The notes under the pieces: model-generated
Databases searched by the model: none
Told to the model about the DNA's origin: nothing
Seen by the model: the letters and a program-made list of their open reading frames with translations, nothing else
NCBI GenBank assembly: GCA_946404215.1
Contig: CAMJCT010000003.1
Location: 46,731-110,730 of the forward strand
Length of the DNA stretch: 64,000 nucleotides
Origin: an uncultured Clostridium sp.
GTDB lineage: Bacteria > Bacillota > Clostridia > TANB77 > CAG-508
Direction: 5' to 3'
Translations under genes and position numbers: made by a program
Part shown: positions 37,378-47,181 of the stretch, piece by piece
Layout of the letters: every line of letters begins with the position of its first letter
Position numbering within the stretch: the stretch's first letter is position 1

Positions 37378-38727
37378 ATGTCAATCGACAAAGACGAATT
37401 AATTTTGAAAATAAAAGAAGAATTACAACCAGAAGTTACAAAAATATCTTTTGATACATGGATAATGCCATTAGGTATAAAAAGCATTGAAGGAAATAAC
37501 ATTGTTTTTACAACAACTTCAGAATATCAAAAAGACTTTATTGAAAACAAATATAGACCTTTGCTTTTCAATACTTTACGATATATAACAAATAAAGACT
37601 GGACATTTTCAGTTGTTGATTTATCTAAAGAAAATGAAGAAAAGGAAATAATAAAAGATCCTAATCAAAAAGTTTCATCTTTAGATATAGAATCAAACAA
37701 ATCTACATTAAATCCTAAATATACCTTTGAAACATTTGTAGTAGGAAATAATAATAGATTTGCTCATGCTGCAGCATTAGCCGTAGGAAATGAACCTTCT
37801 AAATCATATAATCCACTATTTCTTTATGGAGGAGTTGGATTAGGGAAAACACATTTAATGCATGCAATTGGAAATCGTATTTTAGAAAATAACATAAAAT
37901 CAAATATTTTATATGTAACTTCAGAAAAATTTACTAATCAATTAATAAATGCCATTAAAGACAATAAAAATGAATTTTTTAGAAATAAATACAGAAATAT
38001 TGATGTTCTACTTATCGATGATATTCAATTTATTGCAGGAAAAGAAAGGGTTCAAGAAGAATTCTTCCACACTTTTAATTCTCTTTACGAAGAAGGAAAA
38101 CAAATAATTATTTCTAGTGATAAACCTCCTAGAGATATACCATTTTTGGAAGATAGATTAAAGTCAAGATTTGAATGGGGACTTCTAGCAGATATTTCTT
38201 GTCCCGACTATGAAACAAGACTAGCTATACTTAGAAAAAAAGCTCAAGATGAAAATGTAATAATAGAAGATTTTATACTTTCAAATATTGCTAATAAAAT
38301 AGACTCAAACATAAGAGAACTAGAAGGTGTTTTTAATAAAATTGTTGCTAGAGCATCATTAACTCATAGTCCTATTACAATAGAACTTGCAGAAAATATA
38401 ATAAACGAATTTAAATATGAAAGCGAAAAAGTTATTTCTTGTGATTTTATTAAAGAAACTGTAGCAAAATATTTTAGTATTGAAAAAGATGATTTAGCAG
38501 GAAATAAAAGATCTAATGACATAGCTTTTCCTAGACAAATATCAATGTTCTTATGTAGAGAAATAGCTAACATGTCATACCCTCAAATAGGTCTAGACTT
38601 TGGTGGAAGAGACCATTCAACAGTAATGCATGCCTGCAGAAAAATAGAAAAAGAGATAAAAGAAAAAACAAATACAAAACTAATTGTGGATAGTGTGAAA
38701 AACATAATTATAAATGGCAAACAATAA
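37378..38727 (+). CDS. dnaA: Chromosomal replication initiator DnaA
   Basis: The 449-aa protein has domain I with FDTWIMPL, and an AAA+ domain with Walker A PLFLYGGVGLGKTHLMHAIGN at about residue 145 and Walker B VLLIDDIQFIAGKE. A box VII arginine region (PFLEDRLKSRFEWGL) follows, then domain IV with the DnaA signature GGRDHSTVMHACRKI. It opens the origin and loads helicase via DnaC/DnaD-type factors, which lie in this window too. ATG 37378 is behind GAAAGGA. Confidence 0.98.
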   Translation: MSIDKDELILKIKEELQPEVTKISFDTWIMPLGIKSIEGNNIVFTTTSEYQKDFIENKYRPLLFNTLRYITNKDWTFSVVDLSKENEEKEIIKDPNQKVSSLDIESNKSTLNPKYTFETFVVGNNNRFAHAAALAVGNEPSKSYNPLFLYGGVGLGKTHLMHAIGNRILENNIKSNILYVTSEKFTNQLINAIKDNKNEFFRNKYRNIDVLLIDDIQFIAGKERVQEEFFHTFNSLYEEGKQIIISSDKPPRDIPFLEDRLKSRFEWGLLADISCPDYETRLAILRKKAQDENVIIEDFILSNIANKIDSNIRELEGVFNKIVARASLTHSPITIELAENIINEFKYESEKVISCDFIKETVAKYFSIEKDDLAGNKRSNDIAFPRQISMFLCREIANMSYPQIGLDFGGRDHSTVMHACRKIEKEIKEKTNTKLIVDSVKNIIINGKQ

Positions 38728-38828
38728 TAATTATAATTTATTAACAAATTTTTTAAAATTTATGTTTGTTAAAATTAATGTTTGTTAAAAACTATTAAAT
38801 ATGTTCTTACGGAAGCAACACATTTAAT

Positions 38829-38994
38829 ATCCACACCCATAATGTTAATAACCTGTTAACAACATGTGTATATCTAATTTCTACACAAATCATTTTTTTC
38901 ATTGTGGATAATTTTTTAAGTTTTCCACTAACTTATTAACAGCAATTTTTCTAGGGATATTAACTATCAACAGAGTTTTCCACAGTTTCCACAA
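38829..38994. other. oriC: Second DnaA-box cluster between dnaA and dnaN
   Basis: Boxes include TATCCACAC near 38829, TGTGGATAA at 38903-38911, TTTTCCACA at 38976-38984 and TTTCCACAA at 38986-38994, in an AT-rich stretch suitable for unwinding. Bipartite origins flanking dnaA are the Bacillus type. Confidence 0.85.
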
Positions 38995-39049
38995 GACCTA
39001 TTACTATTACTACTAAAAATATTTAATTATATATAAAGGAGGATGCAAA

Positions 39050-40168
39050 ATGAAATTTATATGCTATAAAGATACAATATTAAAAGCCATTAATTCCGTA
39101 GTAAAGGGGGTTGCATCAAAAACAACAATGCCTGTATTGGAAGGAATACTTATTCAAACAAATGATAATGAAATAAAACTTACTACATATGATTTAGAAA
39201 TTGGAATAGAATACATTATGAATTGTGAAGTAAAAGAACAGGGAAGTACTGTAGTAAATGCTATAATGTTTAGTGAAATTATAAGAAAATTACCAGATAC
39301 AGAAATTCATATAACACTAAATAATAAAAATTTATTAGAGATAGAATGCGAAGGAGCTTTATATAAACTTGCAACAATGAATCCAGAAGAATTTCCAGAA
39401 TTACCTAAAATAGAAATAGAAAATTCTATAGAAATTGATCAAACAGTTTTAAGAAATATGATAAGAAGAACAATATTTGCTGTTAGCAATGAAGAAAGCA
39501 GACCCATTTTTACAGGATGTCTATTCGAAATAGAAAATAACAAACTTACATTAGTTGCAGTAGACGGATTCAGATTGGCGTTAAGAAGAATATTTTTAAA
39601 TAAACAAAGTAATAATTTTAAGGCAGTAATACCAGGTAAAACATTAAATGAAGTAAATAAAATAATAACAGATTCGTTTGAACCAATAAAAATAGGGGTT
39701 TCAAAAAACCAGGCATTATTTGAAATGGACAATTGTAAAGTTGTAACAAGAATTTTAGATGGAGAATTTTTAAATTATAAGAATGTAATTCCAAGCAATT
39801 GGGAAACAAGAATAAAAGTAAGCAAAAATAATATTCAAAATTGTTTTGAAAGAATAAGTTTAATATCAGCTTCAGCTGTAGAAAAAGAAAAAAAATATCC
39901 AGTAAAAGTACAAGTAGATATAGGTAAAATATTAATTTCTTGTACAAATCAAACTGGGGATGCAAAAGAAGAGCTATATGTAGAGACAGAAGGTAAGAAT
40001 TTAGAAGTGGGTTTTAATCCAAAGTATTTTTTGGATAGTTTAAAGGCTATAGATGACGAAGAAGTATATATAGAATTTGGAACAAGTATATCTCCTTGTT
40101 TAATAAAGGGTACAGAAAATAATGATTATACATATATGATTTTACCAATAAGATTAAAAGAAGATTAA
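39050..40168 (+). CDS. dnaN: DNA polymerase III beta sliding clamp
   Basis: The 372-aa clamp protein has 'INSVVKGVASKTTMPVLEGILIQT', TTYDLEIGIEY, VDGFRLALRR and the C-terminal YMILPIRL. It forms the ring that tethers polymerase III. The ATG follows AAAGGAGGA. The next gene is recF, but after a 700-bp gap instead of the usual small S4-domain gene. Confidence 0.97.
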   Translation: MKFICYKDTILKAINSVVKGVASKTTMPVLEGILIQTNDNEIKLTTYDLEIGIEYIMNCEVKEQGSTVVNAIMFSEIIRKLPDTEIHITLNNKNLLEIECEGALYKLATMNPEEFPELPKIEIENSIEIDQTVLRNMIRRTIFAVSNEESRPIFTGCLFEIENNKLTLVAVDGFRLALRRIFLNKQSNNFKAVIPGKTLNEVNKIITDSFEPIKIGVSKNQALFEMDNCKVVTRILDGEFLNYKNVIPSNWETRIKVSKNNIQNCFERISLISASAVEKEKKYPVKVQVDIGKILISCTNQTGDAKEELYVETEGKNLEVGFNPKYFLDSLKAIDDEEVYIEFGTSISPCLIKGTENNDYTYMILPIRLKED

Positions 40169-40209
40169 AAAAATTGCCAGAGAGGGTAAAACCTTTTTGG
40201 CAAATTTTT
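40167..40209 (+). terminator. Terminator after dnaN
   Basis: AAAAATTGCCA pairs with TGGCAAATTTTT, overlapping the dnaN stop. Confidence 0.7.
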
Positions 40210-40895
40210 AAATTTAGTAATTATAAAAAATAAAACAGAAAAAAGTTTTCCACATTTTTTTAATATATTGTGGAAAACTAAAATTTAAAAACTAAAAATT
40301 GTTAATAAAAAAAATAGAAAAAAATAGAAAAAAAAAGAAAATAAAAGCAAAATTAGAACAAATAACCATACAAAAATCTAGAAAAATCAAAAAAAATAAA
40401 TTTGAATAAAAACAGCGAAATATAAATCAATAAAATTAGAATTTTAAGTTGTGGATAAAATAAAAAAATAAATAATAAATATACTAGAAAATAAATTTTA
40501 AAAAAAATGAAAAAAATAGAAAAAAATAGCAAAAAAAAGAAAAAAATAGAAAAATGGGCTTTTGGAACATATTAAAATATTTAATAAAAAAAATAATTAT
40601 AAAAATAATAATTATTTTTTAATAAATAAATAAAAAAATAAATTTATTAAAATAGAGTTCTAAAAAAATATCATGAAAATCAAAAATAAGACAATTTAAA
40701 TTTTTAATAATATAATTTAATAGGTAATAAAAAATAAAAATTAAAAAAAATTAAAAAAAATAGAAAATAAAAGGAAAAATTAGAAAAAATAAAAAAAATG
40801 AAGCACGAGAATCAAATATAAGACGTTTTAGTTTTTTTATAATATAAATTTTAATAAAAAAATCAAAAAAATATTATACACAAATGGAGAGAAAA
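40210..40895. other. Gene-free purine-rich gap between dnaN and recF
   Basis: This 690-bp stretch is almost all A (plus strand) with GAAAAAAATAGAAAA-type runs. It holds an inverted repeat with TTTTCCACA/TGTGGAAAA arms at 40244-40280 and a TGTGGATAA box at 40450-40458. Two related about 45-bp segments lie at about 40676-40725 and 40806-40855; each has an ATCAAANATAAGAC motif and a TATAAT box. The second TATAAT is a candidate recF promoter. No gene is seen; the S4-domain YaaA gene often found here is absent. Confidence 0.6.
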
Positions 40896-41966
40896 ATGTG
40901 GATAAAAAATATAAAAATAAATAATTTTAGAAATTATAATAAAGAAGAAATTAATTTAGAAAAAAATATAAATGTTTTTTATGGTGAAAATGCACAAGGA
41001 AAAACTAATATAATAGAATCGATTTTTCTTTGTAGTATGGGAAAGTCCTTTAGAGCAAAAAAAGATAAAGAAATGATTAATTTAAATAGTAGTAATGCAT
41101 GTATAGAAGTAGAATATCAAAAGCAAGATAGAGAAGGAAAAATAAAAATTGAATTACAAAATAAAAAAAATATATTTATAAATGGAATAAAAATAAAAAA
41201 ATTAAGTGAATTATTAGGGAATATAAATATTGTAATTTTTACGCCAGACGATATAAACATATTAAAAGGAGGACCTCAAAATAGAAGAAGATTTTTGGAT
41301 ATTATGATTAGTCAGTTAAAACCTAATTATATGTATAATTTAAATATGTACTTAAAAACATTAGAGCAAAGAAATAAATACTTAAGACAAATAAAAGAAG
41401 AAAAAAAAGATGAATATTTATTAGATATATGGGATGAAAAATTATCAGAATATGCAATAAATATTTATAAATACAGAAAAGAGTTTATAGATAAAATAAA
41501 GAATAAAATAAAAATAATTCATAATGAAATAACAGATAATAAAGAAGATATAGAAATAGAATATATAACTGAATGTACAGACAAAGAAATTTATTTGAAT
41601 TTGTTAAAACAAAGAAGAAAATTAGATATAATAAAGGGATTCACAACAAAAGGTATACATAGAGATGACTTTATGATATATATAAATAATAGAGAGTTAA
41701 GTTTATATGGTTCTCAAGGTCAACATAGGACAAGCATACTTTCATTAAAATTATCGGAATTAAATATAATTTATGATGAAATAGGTGAATATCCAATATT
41801 ATTATTAGATGATTTTATGTCTGAGTTAGATGAAAAAAGAAAAAAAAATTTTCTCGAAAAAATAAAAAATGCACAGGTTATTATAACTTGTACAGAAAAA
41901 TTAAGAGTTGAAAATAATAAATTTTTAATATATAATGTGAAAAGTGGAAAAATAACAAAAGAATAA
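40896..41966 (+). CDS. recF: DNA replication/repair protein RecF
   Basis: The SMC-like ATPase of about 356 aa begins WIKNIKINNFRNY. Walker A is FYGENAQGKTNIIESIFLC, followed by the RRRFLDIMI motif, the signature LYGSQGQHRTSILSLKL and Walker B ILLLDDFMSELD. RecF loads RecA at gaps. ATG 40896 is preferred over 40884 because GGAGAG lies between them. It is a highly AT-biased gene next to gyrB, in canonical position. Confidence 0.95.
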   Translation: MWIKNIKINNFRNYNKEEINLEKNINVFYGENAQGKTNIIESIFLCSMGKSFRAKKDKEMINLNSSNACIEVEYQKQDREGKIKIELQNKKNIFINGIKIKKLSELLGNINIVIFTPDDINILKGGPQNRRRFLDIMISQLKPNYMYNLNMYLKTLEQRNKYLRQIKEEKKDEYLLDIWDEKLSEYAINIYKYRKEFIDKIKNKIKIIHNEITDNKEDIEIEYITECTDKEIYLNLLKQRRKLDIIKGFTTKGIHRDDFMIYINNRELSLYGSQGQHRTSILSLKLSELNIIYDEIGEYPILLLDDFMSELDEKRKKNFLEKIKNAQVIITCTEKLRVENNKFLIYNVKSGKITKE

Positions 41967-42023
41967 ATTTTTAATTTTATGAAATTATAAAATATTTAAA
42001 GAACAATTTAAGGAGGAAAACAC

Positions 42024-43955
42024 ATGGAAAAGTACAATCATGAATATGGTGCTGAACAAATACAAGTTTTAGAAGGGCTAGAACATGTAAGAAAAAGACC
42101 AGGAATGTATATAGGAAGTATTTCAGTAAGAGGTTTACATCATTGTGTATATGAAATAGTAGACAATGCTGTAGATGAGGCTTTAGCAGGATATTGTAAA
42201 AATATAAATGTAACTATAGAACCAGGAAATATTATTTGTGTAGAAGATGACGGAAGAGGTATACCTGTAGAAATACACAAAAAGACAAAAATATCTGCAG
42301 CAGAAACTGTGTATACACAATTAAATGCAGGAGGAAAATTTGGAGGAGATAGTGGATATAAAGTATCTGGTGGACTTCATGGAGTTGGAGCATCTGTTGT
42401 AAATGCATTGTCAGAATGGGTAGAAGTAACTATACAAAGAGATGGCGGAATATTCCAGATGAAATTTAATAGAGGAAAGACTATACAATCTCTTGAAAGA
42501 ATTGGAAATTCTGACAAAACAGGAACAAAAGTAAGATTTTTAGCAGATAATACAATATTTGAAAGTTTAGAATATGAGTATGAAACTTTGGAAAAAAGAT
42601 TTAGGGAAATGGCATTTTTAACAAAAGGTTTGCGCATTACAATTGAAGATAAAAGAGAAGAAAACCCTAAAAAAGCCGAATTTTGCTTTGAGGGAGGATT
42701 AAAATCTTTTGTAGAATATTTAAATAAAAACAAAGAAAGTCTACATAAATCTCCTATTTATATAGAAAAAAATGATGGGGAAGTTCCTGTAGAAATTGCA
42801 ATCCAATATACTTCTAGCTATTCAGAAAATATATATACATTTGTAAATAATATAAATACAATAGAAGGTGGAACTCATTTAGAAGGTTTTAAAAGAGCAC
42901 TAACTAAAGTATTAAATGATTACGCAAGAAGTCATAATATTTTAAAAGAAAAAGATTCAAATCTACAAGGTGAAGACATAAGAGAGGGAATAACAGCTGT
43001 TGTATCTGTAAAGGTAAGAGAGCCACAATTTGAGGGACAAACTAAAACAAAATTAGGAAATAGTGAAGTAACTGGTGTTGTTCAAAGTATGGTAAATGAA
43101 GCTTTATCTACATTTTTAGAAGAAAATCCAAATGTAGCAAAATCTATATTAGAAAAATGTATTAGTGCTTCAAGAGCTAGGGAAGCAGCTAGGAAAGCAA
43201 GAGAACTTGTAAGAAAGAAAAGTAGTTTAGAAACAAGTACTTTACCTGGAAAATTGGCAGATTGTAGTAGTAAAAATGCTGATGAATGTGAGGTATATAT
43301 TGTAGAAGGTGATTCAGCAGGGGGAAGTGCAAAACAAGGAAGAGATAGGAAATTTCAAGCTATATTACCTTTGTGGGGGAAAATGTTAAATGTTGAAAAA
43401 GCAAGAGCAGATAAAATATATGGAAATGATAAACTAAATCCTGTTATAGTAGCTATTGGCGCTGGAATTGGTTCAGAATTTGACATAACAAAAATAAGAT
43501 ATGGAAAAGTAATTATTATGGCAGATGCTGATGTTGATGGAGCGCATATTAGAACATTATTATTAACATTTTTCTTCAGATATATGAGACCATTAATAGA
43601 AAATGGAAATGTATTTTTAGCACAGCCACCATTATATAAATTATCAAAAAAAGGAATGGCAGATGTCTATTGTTATACAGATGATGACTTGGAAAAGGCA
43701 TATAAAGAATTAGCAGAAAAAGGAATTACAAGAGAACAACTAGGTTTACAAAGATATAAAGGTTTAGGAGAAATGAACCCAGAGCAATTATGGGATACAA
43801 CAATGAACCCAGAAACACGAATTTTAGTTAAAGTAACAATGGAAGATGCAATAAAAGCTGATGAAATATTTACATTATTAATGGGGGATGAAGTTGAGCC
43901 AAGAAGAGAATTTATACAACAAAATGCTAAATATGTAAAAAATCTAGATATATAA
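42024..43955 (+). CDS. gyrB: DNA gyrase subunit B
   Basis: The 643-aa protein has the GHKL ATPase domain ([44 protein letters not shown]) and the TOPRIM domain ([39 protein letters not shown]). It ends [16 protein letters not shown]. It supplies ATP-driven supercoiling with gyrA, which here is 5 kb away instead of adjacent because part of T4SS locus B sits between them. Confidence 0.98.
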   Translation: MEKYNHEYGAEQIQVLEGLEHVRKRPGMYIGSISVRGLHHCVYEIVDNAVDEALAGYCKNINVTIEPGNIICVEDDGRGIPVEIHKKTKISAAETVYTQLNAGGKFGGDSGYKVSGGLHGVGASVVNALSEWVEVTIQRDGGIFQMKFNRGKTIQSLERIGNSDKTGTKVRFLADNTIFESLEYEYETLEKRFREMAFLTKGLRITIEDKREENPKKAEFCFEGGLKSFVEYLNKNKESLHKSPIYIEKNDGEVPVEIAIQYTSSYSENIYTFVNNINTIEGGTHLEGFKRALTKVLNDYARSHNILKEKDSNLQGEDIREGITAVVSVKVREPQFEGQTKTKLGNSEVTGVVQSMVNEALSTFLEENPNVAKSILEKCISASRAREAARKARELVRKKSSLETSTLPGKLADCSSKNADECEVYIVEGDSAGGSAKQGRDRKFQAILPLWGKMLNVEKARADKIYGNDKLNPVIVAIGAGIGSEFDITKIRYGKVIIMADADVDGAHIRTLLLTFFFRYMRPLIENGNVFLAQPPLYKLSKKGMADVYCYTDDDLEKAYKELAEKGITREQLGLQRYKGLGEMNPEQLWDTTMNPETRILVKVTMEDAIKADEIFTLLMGDEVEPRREFIQQNAKYVKNLDI

Positions 43956-44012
43956 TATATTAATAAATATTAAAAAAAAATATATAGAAATAAATAAATA
44001 TAAAAAATTTTA

Positions 44013-44043
44013 ATGGTAGATAAAATAATATTTTATCTACCAT
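44013..44043 (+). terminator. Perfect hairpin after gyrB
   Basis: ATGGTAGATAAAAT, loop AAT, then its exact complement give a 14-bp stem. There is no T-run, so termination may be weak; it may instead protect the gyrB mRNA end. Confidence 0.55.
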
Positions 44044-44059
44044 TAATCTATAAAGCCAA

Positions 44060-44450
44060 TAATAATCTTGGCTAAAACTAATATATCTAATATTAAAACC
44101 TAATATATATTACTATATAAATAAGCTCGATACCACATATATTAATCAGTCGCTCGACTATTAGTACACCACAAATAGCTATATTCATCCTAATAGGACT
44201 AATAACAACCATTAAATAATTAGATATAAAAATAATCTTAGCTCGAATATATTACATATAATTTGACCATATATCAAAATAAAAGAAATAATATAAATAC
44301 AGCCTACATACACATAATATACTCTTATCTCCGACATATAATAATGTATAAAAAACACTATTATACATCTTTGACCAAATATTAATAAACTAAATAATCT
44401 ATTAATATTCTTGGCACAATTATTATTGACCTTATAAAATTATTATAAAC
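44060..44450 (-). other. Possible decayed relic of a 23S rRNA 3' end
   Basis: On the minus strand the segment near 44166-44146 reads TACTAATAGTCGAGCGACTG, close to the 23S 3'-terminal consensus TACTAATAGGTCGAGGGCTTG. Further 5' on that strand, GTAGGCTG and an AAGATG block occur in the right order but with altered spacing. It is too degraded and AT-rich to be functional. There is no ORF here. Chance similarity is possible. Confidence 0.3.
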
Positions 44451-44603
44451 AAATAAAAAAAAAATATGCAAGAAAATAAAAAAAATTTAAAATATAAATT
44501 ATAAAAAATAATATAATATATTTTTTAGCCTTTTAGAATTATAGAATAGACCGTGAATTGGAACAAATATAAAAAAATGTCGAAAACAGTCAATGAAAAG
44601 TTC

Positions 44604-44632
44604 TTGACAAATAAAAAAAATTAAGATAGTAT
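44604..44632 (+). promoter_or_regulatory. Strong promoter of T4SS locus B, plus operon
   Basis: TTGACA (44604-44609), 17 bp, TAGTAT (44627-44632). The expected transcription start near 44639 would leave only about 16 nt before the ATA start, with the ribosome site at the very 5' end of the mRNA. Confidence 0.8.
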
Positions 44633-44655
44633 TTTTAAAAAAAGGAGGTAAAAAA

Positions 44656-45243
44656 ATAAAAAATAAAACTTTACAAGACTGGATACCAATAGATAAAATT
44701 TATAATAGTGGAATTATAAAATTAAAAAATAAAAAATATATTAAAATATTAAAAGTAACTCCAATTAATTATAGTTTAAAATCAGATTTAGAAAAAGAAG
44801 CTATTTTAAATTCTTATAAAATTTTTTTAAAAACTTGTCAATTCAATATTCAAATTTTAATTCAAAGTTCAAAGGAAGATTTAACTCAACACATATTTAA
44901 TATTCAAAAAAATATTTCCAAAAAAGAAAATAAATTCCTTAAAGAAATAGCTCATAATTATATTCAATACATAAATGATATTAATATAAAAAGAAAATCA
45001 GCATCTAAAAATTTTTATATAATTATATATTATGTAAATGAAAACAACCAAAAATATCTAGGGATAGAAGATATTATAAAAAACGATTTAATAGAAAAAT
45101 ATTTTAAAATCAAAGAATGTTTATCTCGATGTGGAAATTTTGTGGAAGAAATTAATGAAGAAATAGAAATTCAAAAATTATTTTTATCTTTTTTTAACCC
45201 AATAAAAAATCAACCAAATTTAAAAAATAAAAACTTATATTAA
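44656..45243 (+). CDS. TraC/TrsD-like VirB4-partner protein with ATA start (locus B)
   Basis: This gene has no ATG, GTG or TTG near its 5' end; upstream the frame is closed by TGA at 44605. AAAGGAGG at 44641-44648 is followed after 7 nt by ATA at 44656. The 195-aa product starts with a LQDWIPIDKIYNSGIIKLKN opening, then KYIKILKVTPINYSLKSDL and IQILIQSSKEDLTQHI. This parallels the locus A protein at 24141-25367 (DIQDNMIIQKENFKYIMVVECQGVNYDL…VQLYVQ). It lacks the membrane helix and coiled coil of that relative. It is followed 94 bp later by virB4, as in locus A. The reading frame, gene order and similarity all support a real gene, so initiation at ATA is the best explanation. Confidence 0.8.
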   Translation: MKNKTLQDWIPIDKIYNSGIIKLKNKKYIKILKVTPINYSLKSDLEKEAILNSYKIFLKTCQFNIQILIQSSKEDLTQHIFNIQKNISKKENKFLKEIAHNYIQYINDINIKRKSASKNFYIIIYYVNENNQKYLGIEDIIKNDLIEKYFKIKECLSRCGNFVEEINEEIEIQKLFLSFFNPIKNQPNLKNKNLY

Positions 45244-45336
45244 TTAAGAGTAATAAATAAAAAAATAAAAGTATAAATTAAAACTAAACAATAATAAAAA
45301 AAATAAAATAATAAATAAAATAAAGGAGGAAAAAAA

Positions 45337-47181
45337 ATAAAAAAATTAGAAAAGATAATAAAAAAAATAAAAAAATCTAATGAAGAAGTTTTTTATAATG
45401 GATGTATAAACAAAAAAGACATAATATGTCCTTCTTTTATAAATAGTAAAAATCCTAGATATTTAGAAATAGATAATATTTTTTTTTCTGGATTAATAGT
45501 AGTTAATTATTATAGAGAACAAACAGATATATTATTAAAAAGTTTAATTGAAACAAATATTAATATGAATATCTCAATATTTTATGAAAGACAAGATCCA
45601 TATAAAACAATAAAAGATTTAACTTATCATATAGGAAATGTTGGAGTAGAATTAAAAGAAAAAAATCAAAACAGAGAAGATATAGATATAGCTGCTTTCA
45701 CATACAATGATGCAAAATATATAAGAAAGGAAATACAAATAAATAATGAAGATATTTATTTTTTATATATTTACATAAGTATATATTCAAAAGATATTAG
45801 AGATTTAGAATACTATATTAATAAAGTAGAAGGAATAACACAAAGTAAAGGTATGCAGACTAGAAGAGCAAATTTTAGGCAAGAGGAAATTTTTTTAAGT
45901 TGTTTTCCAATAATAGAGAATAAAGCTATTATAAAAAATGCAGCTAGAAGAAATATATTAACATCAGGTTTAATATCCACATACCCGTTTATTTCTTCAA
46001 CAATATTTGATAAAGATGGGATTTTTATAGGAACAAATATATATAATAATTCCTTAGTATTTATTGACAGGTATGATACTAACAAATATAAAAATGCAAA
46101 TATGTGTATTTTTGGAACAAGTGGAGCTGGAAAGTCTTTTTATACAAAACTACTTATTCTAAGATATAAACTATTAGGTATAAAACAGTATATTATAGAC
46201 CCAGATAGAGAGTATTATATTTTATGCGAAAAATTGAAGGGAACACAAATAAAAATTGGACCTAATTCTAATACATATATAAATATTTTAGAAATTAGGA
46301 AAGAAAGTATTGAAGAAAATGAAACAGGATATCTTGCAACTAAAATAGGAAAACTAATGGGATTTTTTAATTTGATTTTCGGAAATATAGATGAAGAAGA
46401 AAAAGCTATAATTGAAGACAAGCTAATTATTGTGTACCAAAATAAAGATATAACTTTTGACGATAATAGTCTATTTAAAAAAGTCTCTAATAAAAAACAA
46501 TTTAAAGGTCAAAGAGATATGCCCATACTAGAAGATTTATATAAAGTATTAATAAAAGATGAAAAAACAAAAAAATTTGCAACAAAATTAATTCCATTTA
46601 TAAAGGGATCAATGAATTTTTTTAATAATTATACTAATGTAGAACTAAATAATGATTTAATTGTTGCAGATATATATGACTTAGGAGAAGAAAATCTTAA
46701 ATTTGGGATGTATTTATTTACAGATATATTTTGGGATAAGATAAAAGAAAACAGAAAACAAAAAAAAGCAATATATTTGGATGAAATTTGGAGATTAATT
46801 GGCGTTACATCGAACAAAGATGTTGCAAGTTTTATATATAAAATATTTAAAACAATAAGAAAATATGGAGGAAGTGGAGTTGCTATTACACAAGATATTT
46901 CAGATATATTTAGTTTAGAAAATGGTACATATGGAAAAAGTATTTTAAATAATTCTAGTATAAAGGCTTTCTTTGCACTAGAAGAAGAAAACATAAAAAT
47001 ATTATCAGAATATACTAATTTATCACAAAAAGAAAAAATAGAAATAAAGTCTCTAAAAAGAGGAGAAGCGCTAATGTTTGTGGGAGAAAGTCATATACTA
47101 ACTAAAATTGAAAGTTCTGAGATGGAAAATAGAATAATAGAAGGAGAAGAAAAGTTTGAAGAAAATTATAACAGCAATTAA
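45337..47181 (+). CDS. virB4: VirB4-type ATPase with ATA start (locus B)
   Basis: Full length is 614 aa from ATA at 45337, 7 nt after AAAGGAGG (45322-45329). The first ATG in frame is at 45565, 76 codons in. The upstream 76 codons encode the conserved N-terminal region (DIICPSFINSKNPRYLEIDN, then FFSGLIVVNYYREQ), matching locus A VirB4 residues about 30-75. Walker A is IFGTSGAGKSFYTKLLIL and Walker B is KAIYLDEIWRLI. Downstream 'RKYGGSGVAITQDISDI' and 'SQKEKIEIKSLKRGEALMFVG' are family motifs. The end overlaps the next gene (TTG 47156). It should energise a T4SS with the minus-strand components at 53.6-57 kb. Confidence 0.9.
   Translation: MKKLEKIIKKIKKSNEEVFYNGCINKKDIICPSFINSKNPRYLEIDNIFFSGLIVVNYYREQTDILLKSLIETNINMNISIFYERQDPYKTIKDLTYHIGNVGVELKEKNQNREDIDIAAFTYNDAKYIRKEIQINNEDIYFLYIYISIYSKDIRDLEYYINKVEGITQSKGMQTRRANFRQEEIFLSCFPIIENKAIIKNAARRNILTSGLISTYPFISSTIFDKDGIFIGTNIYNNSLVFIDRYDTNKYKNANMCIFGTSGAGKSFYTKLLILRYKLLGIKQYIIDPDREYYILCEKLKGTQIKIGPNSNTYINILEIRKESIEENETGYLATKIGKLMGFFNLIFGNIDEEEKAIIEDKLIIVYQNKDITFDDNSLFKKVSNKKQFKGQRDMPILEDLYKVLIKDEKTKKFATKLIPFIKGSMNFFNNYTNVELNNDLIVADIYDLGEENLKFGMYLFTDIFWDKIKENRKQKKAIYLDEIWRLIGVTSNKDVASFIYKIFKTIRKYGGSGVAITQDISDIFSLENGTYGKSILNNSSIKAFFALEEENIKILSEYTNLSQKEKIEIKSLKRGEALMFVGESHILTKIESSEMENRIIEGEEKFEENYNSN

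Noticed and set aside
45565-47181. VirB4 of locus B starting at its first ATG
   Set aside because: This drops 76 codons that encode a conserved N-terminal region and ignores the strong ribosome site at 45322.
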